The translations under genes and the position numbers were made by a program. Positions 21,832 to 32,599 of a stretch of DNA of 64,000 bases are shown here, piece after piece. The number at the start of each line of letters is the position of its first letter. The first letter of the stretch is position 1. The stretch lies in contig QKWP01001150.1 of assembly GCA_003550325.1 (NCBI GenBank), forward strand, positions 35,582 to 99,581. The letters are read 5' to 3'. The notes under the pieces are model-generated. The model did not search any database. It was given only the letters and a program-made list of their open reading frames with translations, and had not been told where the DNA came from. Origin of the DNA: Gigaspora rosea (lineage: Eukaryota > Glomeromycota > Glomeromycetes > Diversisporales > Gigasporaceae).

Positions 21832-23336
21832 ATGTATCGAAACTATGCCACGTTTTGGCGAAAATTTTGCCATTTTTTAATTTTATTAACAAAATTAATA
21901 GAAGTAACATTAGGATTAACTATTCATAACATGAAAGAAAGTACAGTAGATACAAAAGATGAAACATCGTCAACCAATGCTAGGGAGACGATGATAAAAT
22001 TATTAAATAGTATTCAAGGAACAATGAGCAATAATAATTGTGATAGTAACTGTATCGCATCTTTAATAATTGGTAGTATCATAATAATAATTTTATTAGG
22101 AGGTACAATTTTATTTTGTATTAAATATATAAAATCAGGAAAGTTTTCAGATCATTTAAAAAGTATTAAATCCTCATTATCAGGATCTAATTCACCAAAA
22201 AGTGATACACAATTATTATCAGGTAGACCACAATTACATTCAATAAATACACAACTTAGTATTGGTGAAGAACCAATATTAAATTCACCAGATTCATTAT
22301 ATTGGAGTGGACGTAATCAAGAAACAACCACCGATAATTTTAATGCAGCGGAACAATTTTCATTAATTCATCCACCACAAGAAGAAATACCACCACCAGA
22401 TCATGTAGCATATATTCAAAGTTTAGGTGGAGCTAGAGCATGGGAATGGGAACCTGATGAATCATTAATAAGACAAGAAATAGTTTCTATAATGGATGAG
22501 AGTAAAATTATTAAATTTACTAAACGATTAGATTCTATGTTACAAACAAATTATCCATTTTTTATACCTCAAACAGAAGGAGATGTAGTTTATGAGGCGC
22601 CGTTTGGACAACCTGAAACCATGCCACATCGACAAGGACAAATGTTACATTATTTTGAGATAACGGTTCTTGCAAATCCTGATCCGAGAAATACAATTAT
22701 CGCTGTGGGGCTGGCTACCAAGCCTTATCCTTCTTTTAGGTATATTTACATTATATTATACAATTGATATTATTATATATTATCTATACTGTATATATTA
22801 TATTTACTGTATATATTATCTATATATTATCTATACTGTATATATTATATATATATATCATATTATATATATATATTTTTTTTATTTTTTATATATTTTA
22901 TTATATATATTTTTTATTATATCATAGATTACCCGGATGGAACATACATTCCGTAGGTTTCCACTCTAATGGAAAAAAATATAATGATTCATACCGTGGT
23001 TATGAATACAGTCAAGCATGGGGTAATGCCGGTGATACCATAGGTTGTGGATATAATCCAGATGTTGGACATGTGTTTTTCACCAAAAATGGACTATTTC
23101 TTGGTAACGCATTTATGGGAATTCGTCATGTATGGTTTCCAACAGTTGGGTCAAATGGACCATGTACTATTACTACAAATTTTGGAGATGGAGAGGATGA
23201 ATTTAAATATGAAAGTGCACGTGGATACGGACCGGGAGGACCTTTATTGATTAGTAGTGAACAGAGACATCAAAGACATAGAAGTGAAGGTAGTGGTAGA
23301 AATTTGCAGACTGAAGATAATTGTAGAAATAATTGA
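21832..23336 (+). CDS. SPRY-domain single-pass membrane protein, Ssh4/Ear1-like
   Basis: Two exons: 21832-22739 and 22928-23336. The phase-2 188-bp AT-rich intron starts GTATAT and ends CATAG. The spliced product is 438 residues. A membrane helix at about 75-97 (CIASLIIGSIIIIILLGGTI) follows a Lys/Thr/Ser-rich N-terminus, and the first 31 residues hold a second hydrophobic stretch. Met34 is an alternative start. The SPRY domain spans about 262-405 and crosses the intron: RLPGWNIHSVGFHSNGKKYN, then GNAGDTIGCGYNPDVGHVFF, then WFPTVGSNGPCTITTNFGDG. Fungal Ssh4/Ear1 proteins share this helix-plus-SPRY plan and act as endosomal/vacuolar adaptors for the Rsp5 ubiquitin ligase. I see no PPxY motif (only HPPQEEIPPPDH near 182), so Rsp5 binding is not shown here. 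The first ATG lies in an AT-rich context after T/A homopolymers. Confidence 0.85.
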
Positions 23337-25900
23337 TTATATTTTAGAATTTTTAGAATTTTGCATTGATTAACGTCGTCCAAAGGGAGTTTTGAATTTT
23401 GAATCATTTATTAATTATAATAATATTATTATAAAGATTTGTTTTTTTTTTTAAAAAAAAAAATTAATTTATAGAATATTTTGTATAGAATATAATAAAA
23501 CTCCCATGTATTTCTCACGTATTTCTCACGTATTTCTCACGTATTTCTCACGTATTTCTCACGTATTTCTCACGTATTTCCAATTCGACTTTCTTTTATA
23601 AACATATAAACATTAGCTTTATGAATTTTAACTTTGGATACTTTTTTTTTATTCTTGCATGTAAAACCAACGTAGTTGTCTTATACGTATTTATTCACTT
23701 TACATATCAGATATTGTATATCGATCATGTAAACTTATAAAATTACCGTAACAAATTTGCATTGTCGTGTTTTTGGAAAATCTAACGGTTTTTTTTATAT
23801 ACTAAATTGAATACTTTAATATTTTATATATTTTTATTATAATTATTATATTATAATTACAGTACAGCAGTATATTACAGTATTACTACAGTATTACAAT
23901 ATTAGGTAAGGTATACTTTTTTAATAAACAACATTTTTATTGGATAGGATATACTTTTAATATTTAACATTTATTGGGTAAAGATATACTTTTTTTTTTT
24001 TTTTTAATAATGATTATTTTTATTTATTTTTAATAATTCATTAAGAAATGACAACCAAAAAAATACGGTAACAGGTTTGTAATATGTTTGTAATATATTG
24101 TATATTGTTTGTAATATTTAATATATGCTTTAATATATGCGAGTATATCTAAACTCTTCAAAACTATAACCATGTGAACAATTATGTTTACTAAATATGA
24201 AGGCATATCACTTAACTAATTAATTATAATTAATACTTAATAAAAAAAAAGCTTATACTGTACTGTATACACAATATATACACAGTATATACATTTAATT
24301 CTTATATTGTATTTACTTTTAATTATTTGATATTATTTGATAAATTCTATTTACAGATATTGCTCTAAAAACATTATATAATATATTTATAAATATTTAT
24401 AAATATTCATAAACATTTCATAAACATTTCATAAACATTTCATAACTATTCATAACTACTCATAAACATTCAGACAAATATGTATATTTTCAAATAACAT
24501 ATCTGATATATGATATCTGATATATCATGTATATACAATAACTGATAATATACAGTATATATATATAGATATGGTGATATGATGACCAGGGTAAGTTCTT
24601 GATCTCAAGTATGTATATATATATATATAAATATAAATATATATATATATTGTATAAATTTAAAATTTAATTTACGGCTAATGTTTAAAAAAAAAAACTT
24701 TGAATTTAACCAATAAAACAAAACGACTACTAATTAAACCAATCCAATGCGTTAAGTTTATTGACAGCCACATTTATTAAATTTAATCAGATAAAAAATC
24801 TTTATTATTACTATATATATAAATAAACTATATACAGTATGTGAATGTATAAATTATTTTTTTATTTTATCGATATATAATACATTATGTGTGTTTCATT
24901 ATATAATGTGGATAACTTTTTTGTAAAAAAGTGTAAAAAAAAAAAAAAAATCTAAATTAAAAAAGATCTAAAAAAAAATTTTTTTTTTTTTTTTAAGGTT
25001 TGGTAAAAGCATAAAGCCGAAGAAAAAACGGTAATATTATTAAAAAAATATTAAAAAACGAATATTAAAATCTAATATTAAAATCAAAATATTAAAATCA
25101 AGTGATTTATTAGATACCCGATATGTATTATGTACGTATGTACAGTTTGCATGGAAGCACAGTACCTTAAATTATTAAATTTGGTTTAATTTAATACAAA
25201 TGTTTACTATGTTTACTAATGTTATATGTATTAAAAAGTAACAATAAAGTTTACTAGAAAAGAATTACAGCCCAACCAAGATCAAAATTCGTAATGATGG
25301 AAGTGAAGCTGCATTATTTAATATTTTCGCAGAAATATGATAATCGATAGTTGCATATCTAGATTTCCCATATCGTTTTTTTTTCCCTTTGGTCGATTAT
25401 GTAATCGATGTCAATATATTATCCCCGTATTTTTTTTATTAAAGTTAAATTGATTAAGTGACATTGAGAAAGAAACAAACAAATAAGATCTACCTTGAAA
25501 CATTATCTTTTATCAAAATCCTTATAAGAAAGATTTTTTTTCAAGGTAAAGAATATGATTAAAGATGTATCTTATCTTTTATATCGATTTACAATGCAAA
25601 TTCCTAATAAGATTATTTATTCCCGCCCCAAGAAGTCCAAGAAGTCCAAGATGTTTCGTTTCGTTAAAAGGAAGGTACCAAAATAAGTCATTCATTCTAT
25701 ATCTATATTATTCATTGTTTCGAAAAAAGTTCTTGTAAATGCTTGTAAATGTTGTGGAGATAATAACTTTAATTAAAAATACACGTAGTGCAAATAAAAA
25801 AATCATTACAAGACTTGTGTTATGTACTTCTATGCCTTAAAAGAACACAATTTTTCTGATGGGCAAATTAATCAAAGAAAAAATGCATGTGATAAAAACC
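23337..25900. other. AT-rich intergenic region with short repeats
   Basis: No gene is supported. 24405-24470 holds CATAAACATTT repeats. Around 25276-25340 a 22-codon open stretch (PTKIKIRNDGSEAALFNIF..., ending in TGA) follows an AG. It looks exon-like but is isolated, so I do not call a gene. Confidence 0.5.
23506..23582. repeat. 11-bp tandem repeat (TATTTCTCACG), about 7 copies
   Basis: Consecutive near-perfect copies of TATTTCTCACG lie about 170 bp downstream of the SPRY gene stop. Confidence 0.95.
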
Positions 25901-25914
25901 GTTTTTAGTTTACA

Positions 25915-26062
25915 AGGTACTGTACGTACCGAACGTACAGTACGTACCTGGTACGTACTTACTGTACGTATACTGTACATACGTACTGTTACGTACAGTA
26001 CTTACAGTACTTTACAGTACTTTACAGTACTTACAGTACTTACAGTACTTACCAGTACGTAA
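25915..26062. repeat. GTAC-rich palindromic repeat tract
   Basis: The tract is built from GTACGTAC, ACTGTACGTA and CTTACAGTACTTTACAGTAC words. Many GTAC palindromes lie at short spacing, giving strong hairpin potential. An open frame across it (25859-26062) is low complexity and not a gene. Confidence 0.85.
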
Positions 26063-26099
26063 CTATTATTTTTATAAATAAACACATGCACCAGTAGTC

Positions 26100-27024
26100 T
26101 AGCGATCTTTTCCATACAATAGTATTTTTTTCTTTGTTCTTTCTAATAATGTTTTCTTATTTAGCAAATTGATACTGCGTTACCAAACTTCTGTTTAATA
26201 GATCAGTCAACAAATTAAAATTTATTAATAAAAATCTACTAGCCATAATTTTAAACTAAATGAATGCACGCGATGGAACTATATTCAGGTCGAAACACGA
26301 TTACTGTCAAGATATTTTTTTTTTTTTTTTTCGTTCCTTTTTCCTTTACAGAAATATTACTGATTATTACTGAAACATCAATTTTTTTGATTTTTCAAAT
26401 GTCTTTTTTTCGAATTAATGAATGATAACAAGTATTCTGTGCGACGAAGCACAGGCCATATTTTCATCTTAAAAAGATGTAAATATTCGTTACTTTAATA
26501 AAAAAATATTTCGTTTTTATTTACAGTTATATACGGTTATATGCGGTTATATACAGTCATTTACGGTTATATACGTTCATATACGGTCATATACGGTCAT
26601 ATACAGTTATATACAGTTATATACAATTATTATATATACAATTATATCTTATATATCTGATATATCATGTATATACAGTTATATACAGTTATATATACAG
26701 TAAATACGCATGGCTTGGAAATTAAATCTATGTGGCCACGTGTGTATTTAACTGTTATATAAAAAAAAAGGTATGTATGTACCAGATACTTGTGATCCTA
26801 CGTTTTAATTCTCACTCTCCTTGGGGTAGTTGCATTGATAATATATATTGATTTTTCAGTTGCCCACTTTTGGAATATCTACGTACCTGCACGTCAAGTT
26901 TAATACCGTTTGCTTGTTACTCGCGTGTCCCAGCTACCGGGATTGAAGTATTTTCATGGAAAATAAATTCATATTTCACAAAATAAAAAAATATACAAAT
27001 ATATATATCATATATATATATTTG

Positions 27025-27055
<31 letters not shown>

Positions 27056-28140
27056 TTGTATATAAAAAATATATAAAAGAGAAAATAATATAATATTAAA
27101 AAAAAAAAAAAAAAAAAGATTAATAAATATTTAATTTTTTATTCTACATAGGAAAAACTACTGAAAATGTGCATCTTATGACCTTAATTTTCTGCAGTTT
27201 TGTCGTATAGGTATTTAAATTTGCGCTTCTCATTGGATATTTAATGCATGCAAGCATATTTCACGCGGAATTGGTGAAATTAAAAATGCATTGATTTATA
27301 GGTTTACCTATCAAACTCAATCGTATTAAAATATAAAATTTAAGGTTTGTAGCCGTATATTAAAGATTCTCGTGACATTTAAAAAGTCAGGAGGTTCAAA
27401 AAATGATGTGACCTTTTAGATGTGCTTTTTTTTGACAGTGATACGATAAACATTAGAGCATACAATGAGCACGGCAGTATCCATTATGTTGTAAAGCATT
27501 TGAGCGACCCAGGTTTAGAATTTCTTATATTACCTAAGATCTACTTTTTTATTGTTCTGCAAGGTGCATGAACTCGTACAATGTTCATGTGCAAAAAACA
27601 TCTCCGATTGTATTTGACGATTGTCTACTTATAAATGGTACAATTGTTCAAGTTTTTATTCGACACTGTTAATCAAAGAAGGTAACTAACAAAGAAAATT
27701 TATTACATTATATTAAGTAACAATACCCCTGTTGTGTAGTAAACACACCATATTATTACTCAACCAAGTAATTTTCATTTACGATATTCTTATATTTTAT
27801 TTATAATTATTTTATTTTATTTTATTTACTACTGTACTATTTATTTATTTTTTTTTTATTTATTTTTTATTTATTTTTTATTTATATTTTATTTATATTT
27901 TATTAATGGTTATCATTATCAAGGATATTATCAAGAAGAAAAAATTTTGTATATATGTGATATATATATATATACATATATCAGATATATAATATTTATT
28001 TATTTATATTTATATTTATATGCACATTTATTAATTTTTTTTTTTAAAAAAAAATTTTATTTTGACATTAATTTTTATTAAATTAATAGAAATTTTTAAA
28101 AAAAATTTTAATTTCTGGAATAAACGGTACGTGTATATAT
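26100..28140. other. Intergenic region with AT microsatellites
   Basis: 26523-26700 is a degenerate 10-11-bp repeat (TATATACGGT/TATATACAGT). 26990-27070 is (TA)n-rich, and 27790-28020 is T/A-rich. No gene is seen. Confidence 0.55.
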
Positions 28141-28171
28141 ATATACTGTATATTAATTTCAAGATTAATTC

Positions 28172-28370
28172 AATTAAGTTAATTAAGTTAATTAAGTTAA
28201 TTAAGTTAATTAAGTTAAGTTAATTAAGTTAATTAAGTTAATTAAGTTAATTAAGTTAAGTTAATTAAGTTAATTAAGTTAATTATTCAATTTAATTCAA
28301 CAATTTAATCTCAACAATTTAATTTCAACAATTTAATAATTTCAACAATTTAATTCAACAATTTAATTTC
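28172..28370. repeat. 9-bp (AAGTTAATT) tandem repeat followed by CAACAATTTAAT repeats
   Basis: 28172-28284 holds about a dozen AAGTTAATT units with occasional AAGTT slips. 28287-28370 holds four or five degenerate CAACAATTTAATT units. Confidence 0.9.
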
Positions 28371-28469
28371 GTTCTAGAAAAATCTTTAAAAAGAGAAAAA
28401 CCTTCAAACCGTGTCAAACAGTGGTAAACAGTGATATAATAATGTGTATAACGTTTTTTAATGTAAATA

Positions 28470-28580
28470 ATCGAACAAATGTCTCGCGAACGTTGCACGA
28501 AACAAAAAATCTCGCGAATGTTGCACGAAAGTCTCGCGGGCCACGTCACACGAGTCACACGAAGATCTCGCGAAACTGGA
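28470..28580. repeat. CpG-rich cluster with repeated TCTCGCGA motifs
   Basis: TCTCGCGA (or TCTCGCGG) occurs four times, near 28483, 28510, 28532 and 28566, partly as a repeated block TCTCGCGAAYGTTGCACGAA. This is exceptional in such an AT-rich neighbourhood. The role is unknown. Confidence 0.7.
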
Positions 28581-29084
28581 GTATTGTATAATTAAATAAA
28601 TTGTAATACAAAAGGATGATCTGTTTTGTTTTAATTTCAAATTTTACTATATTATATCAATTAAATTCATTTAATTTTTATTAATTTAGCTATATGATAT
28701 CAATTATGTTTTATGATATATATTAATATATTATTAGATATTATAAACTTTTTTAGATTTTATTATTCGACTAATTTTGAATCGGTTAAACTTGTGTATT
28801 TTAAATTTATAGTATTTAACCATTATCTAAAATTTTTCATTACACATGGCTCTGGCTCTGGTCTGGTTATTATTATCAGCGTACCAACAATAAAGAAATT
28901 GTCCGATACCTGTTTAACGGAAGTATTTTTTTTATATATATATATATTACACAATACTATTAACGTTAAGCATAAAGATTTTTTTTTTAAAAAAAAAAAA
29001 AAAAAAATGCAACTGCGGTTTGTACAGACGTCATTATAATCATATTCATGTGTAATTAATTAATTTAATTAATTACTGTAATGA

Positions 29085-29340
29085 ACGGCAATTACTAATT
29101 CATTAATTCATTAATTCATTAATTTATTAATTTATTAATTTATTAATTTATTAATTTATTATTAATTTATTAATTTATTAACGTTAATTAACGTTATTAA
29201 TTAATATTACAATAATTACAGTAATTACAGTAATTACAATAATTACTACAGTAATTACAGTAATTACTACAGTAATTACTACAGTAATTACAGTAGTAAT
29301 TACAGCAGTAATTACAGCAGTAATTACAGTTAATTAATTT
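29085..29340. repeat. ATTAATTC/ATTAATTT and ACAGTAATT tandem repeats
   Basis: 29097-29180 is built from TTCATTAA and TTTATTAA units. 29205-29335 is built from ACAGTAATT, with a CTACAGTAATTA variant. Confidence 0.9.
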
Positions 29341-29344
29341 GTTA

Positions 29345-30457
29345 ATTTTTTTAAATGAATTTAAAATATTCAAAAATGAATTTAATAAATTTTAATATTT
29401 ATAAAAAACTTTTTTTAAAAAGTCATTTGGAATTTTTTGTGATACAGGTAAAGAATTACCCATGTATGCTCGTCTCTCTGTGATTTATACAAATTTTTTT
29501 ATCGAAAATTTTAGAGGTTCCTATTAATGGGAATGCATAAATGCTTTATATTTTGTCCAGTAAGAAAAGAAATGCATCTCGATCTTGAATTGTATTGTAC
29601 ATGATTCAATTTTAACATAATATGTCTACACAATGTACGATGCGCCCTCCTTTATCTTACTTGTTACGGTGCGCTTATTCTTGCATATTTTTTAACGGGG
29701 GTTATTGCTTAAATTCGGTGGCTAGATATCGTGACATCATGTTCTTATGTACTCGGAAATTAAATAGTGGCAATTCCGAGGAGCTGGCGCGTACAATATA
29801 TCGCTCTAAATGGATGCCGGTGAGTATTACACAAAACTTTGAAAATTTTGAGGTGCCCTTAAAAAAAAAACATACTTTGTGATAAATATACATGTAGCGA
29901 AACAAACGGGCTTTCATTTAGCCAATTTTGGAAATTACGGCAACTTATATTGTTTGTTGATCACTAATTCAATTATAATATTTGTATCTAAAACTATATA
30001 AAAGCTTGTTTAAGTCAATTCGATTTTTTTTGCGTACTCTTTTACGTTTTGTCATTTTCTACGTATAAAAACTTAAGCTGGTTTTACAATAGATTATATA
30101 TAAATATTATCTGATTTGTAAATATATTTTTTACTCTCCTTTTCAGATTAAAAGTAAGTACTCGGAATTTCAAAAAAAAAAAATTCCTCGAAAAATTTTT
30201 TTTTACTTTTTTATTTCATTTGCTAATTCTTTTTATTTTATCATTATTTATTTTTTTTTTTTATTATTTCATTTTTTTTTTTAATTATTTTTAATTATTT
30301 CATTTTTTTTAATTATTTTTAATTATTTCATGTTTTTTTTAATTATTTTTTTTTTATTTTTTAATTGATACGAATCTTTTTTAAATCTCTTTTTTTTTTT
30401 TTCTTTTTTTTTTTGCTTCATTCTTTATCTCTATCTCTCTACTATCTCTCTTAAAAA
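29345..30457. other. Upstream region of the Q/N-rich gene
   Basis: An 86-codon open frame at 29622-29882 has moderate GC but no recognisable feature, and I do not call it. The last 300 bases are T-rich with a CTCTATCTCTCTACTATCTC tract just before the start codon, typical of fungal promoter/leader pyrimidine stretches. Two CAG/GTAAGT-like signals near 30147 could mark a 5' UTR intron, but this is not certain. Confidence 0.4.
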
Positions 30458-31585
30458 ATGGATTCAAATAAGAATAGTAACAATATCGATTATATTGAAA
30501 TAGCCGGCGGATCTTACATGCAACACCAACGTCCTCTAAACCCAATTACTTCCCTATCAACACCTCCAATCATTACTACCGCCTATAACAATGGTGCCAA
30601 TGGTAATGGTGGTGGTGGTGGTACCATTACCCCTCCCCCTGATTCAAGCCGGTCTTCTGGTGCTCAACCTTTGAGAATTGCTCCTGCTCAATATACAAAC
30701 ATAATTCCAGCTAATTATGTAAATATATCAAATAATTTGACTGGATTCCCTCTTCAAAATATTGCTGCTCAATGTTGTTTGCCAAACCAACAACAATATT
30801 TTACTAACGATGCTAGTAATCAAAATAAAATTATTTCGGTTTCTAAACCAAATATTCAAGTTAATGCTCCTCGTGATGCTAATAGTTCAACTCGTCCTCC
30901 ATCGTTACATCATCAACAAGAAAGACCTGAATCAATTGTTTTTTTGTATCAAATTCCAAATGATTCAAAAATTTATCTTGTTAAATGTGTTGAGGTCTCA
31001 CAACTTTTAGATACTGATTATCATTCGTTGGAAGGAATCTTGCACAACAGATCTCAACCGCAGCAACAAGTACAACAAAATTTAAAAAATAATTTACAGC
31101 AACATTTACAAAATCGTTTACAACCTCAACAATCTCAACCTTCTCAAAATCTTGCTCTTTATCAACAGCAACAAATTACTCTTCAACAAAATCAAATTAG
31201 ACATCATCCTTATCAACAACGTCAATCACCAAAAGAAACCGTTCATAATACTCTTGCAGGAAAAAATGTTAAAGCTCCTGCTTCTAATAATTTTCAAACA
31301 AATGTCAATAATCAAGATATATCTCAATTTAATGTTGACATGAATAACGCAGGAAATTTTGATATGGCAATGATCCCAATGACCGCTACACCTGGCGCCC
31401 CCTACATGGTTACACCATCAGCCACTCCTACAATGAGAAATGATCATATTGGAAATAATATGGAGCTATGCGTCACAAGTTTTTTACAACAGCAACAACA
31501 ACAAACGATGAACGGAATGCTTACTGCTGCTGCTGCAACTATGTCTACGCAACAACAAGTATTTGATACTCAATTTAAAAAATAA
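30458..31585 (+). CDS. Q/N-rich protein of unknown function
   Basis: An uninterrupted 375-codon frame starts at ATGG in an AAAAA context after a pyrimidine-rich leader. The N-terminal third is low complexity with a Gly run (GNGGGGG, about 50-55) and a PPPDSS stretch. A more ordered segment at about 155-200 reads PESIVFLYQIPNDSKIYLVK and then EVSQLLDTDYHSLEGILHNR. After it come long Gln-rich tracts (about 200-260, 345-352) and an Ala run (AAAAT) near the C-terminus. No signal peptide, membrane helix or catalytic motif is seen. Gln/Asn-rich composition with a small ordered core is common in fungal transcription regulators and RNA-binding scaffolds, but I do not recognise a domain. Triplet composition and the absence of stops support a real gene. 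It ends 87 bases before an assembly gap. Confidence 0.75.
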   Translation: MDSNKNSNNIDYIEIAGGSYMQHQRPLNPITSLSTPPIITTAYNNGANGNGGGGGTITPPPDSSRSSGAQPLRIAPAQYTNIIPANYVNISNNLTGFPLQNIAAQCCLPNQQQYFTNDASNQNKIISVSKPNIQVNAPRDANSSTRPPSLHHQQERPESIVFLYQIPNDSKIYLVKCVEVSQLLDTDYHSLEGILHNRSQPQQQVQQNLKNNLQQHLQNRLQPQQSQPSQNLALYQQQQITLQQNQIRHHPYQQRQSPKETVHNTLAGKNVKAPASNNFQTNVNNQDISQFNVDMNNAGNFDMAMIPMTATPGAPYMVTPSATPTMRNDHIGNNMELCVTSFLQQQQQQTMNGMLTAAAATMSTQQQVFDTQFKK

Positions 31586-31672
31586 AAAAAAAAAAAGTGC
31601 TTAATATATAATTAATTAATTATATTAGAAAACATTAAGATTTTTTTTTAAATTAAAATTTTTTTTTTTTTT

Positions 31673-32534
31673 NNNNNNNNNNNNNNNNNNNNNNNNNNNN
31701 NNNNNNNNNNNNNNNNNNNNNNNNNNNNNNNNNNNNNNNNNNNNNNNNNNNNNNNNNNNNNNNNNNNNNNNNNNNNNNNNNNNNNNNNNNNNNNNNNNNN
31801 NNNNNNNNNNNNNNNNNNNNNNNNNNNNNNNNNNNNNNNNNNNNNNNNNNNNNNNNNNNNNNNNNNNNNNNNNNNNNNNNNNNNNNNNNNNNNNNNNNNN
31901 NNNNNNNNNNNNNNNNNNNNNNNNNNNNNNNNNNNNNNNNNNNNNNNNNNNNNNNNNNNNNNNNNNNNNNNNNNNNNNNNNNNNNNNNNNNNNNNNNNNN
32001 NNNNNNNNNNNNNNNNNNNNNNNNNNNNNNNNNNNNNNNNNNNNNNNNNNNNNNNNNNNNNNNNNNNNNNNNNNNNNNNNNNNNNNNNNNNNNNNNNNNN
32101 NNNNNNNNNNNNNNNNNNNNNNNNNNNNNNNNNNNNNNNNNNNNNNNNNNNNNNNNNNNNNNNNNNNNNNNNNNNNNNNNNNNNNNNNNNNNNNNNNNNN
32201 NNNNNNNNNNNNNNNNNNNNNNNNNNNNNNNNNNNNNNNNNNNNNNNNNNNNNNNNNNNNNNNNNNNNNNNNNNNNNNNNNNNNNNNNNNNNNNNNNNNN
32301 NNNNNNNNNNNNNNNNNNNNNNNNNNNNNNNNNNNNNNNNNNNNNNNNNNNNNNNNNNNNNNNNNNNNNNNNNNNNNNNNNNNNNNNNNNNNNNNNNNNN
32401 NNNNNNNNNNNNNNNNNNNNNNNNNNNNNNNNNNNNNNNNNNNNNNNNNNNNNNNNNNNNNNNNNNNNNNNNNNNNNNNNNNNNNNNNNNNNNNNNNNNN
32501 NNNNNNNNNNNNNNNNNNNNNNNNNNNNNNNNNN
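31673..32534. other. Assembly gap (862 N)
   Basis: The N run is bordered by T homopolymer on both sides and followed by a 36-base A run (32553-32588). Confidence 1.

Positions 32535-32599
<65 letters not shown>

Noticed and set aside
22764..22927. Separate small gene in the TATATA-rich frame within the SPRY locus
   Set aside because: This sequence is the intron. Splicing at GTATAT/CATAG joins the two SPRY halves in frame.
29622..29882. 86-codon open frame upstream of the Q/N-rich gene
   Set aside because: No recognisable motif, and it overlaps an equally long antisense frame, so coding is not supported.
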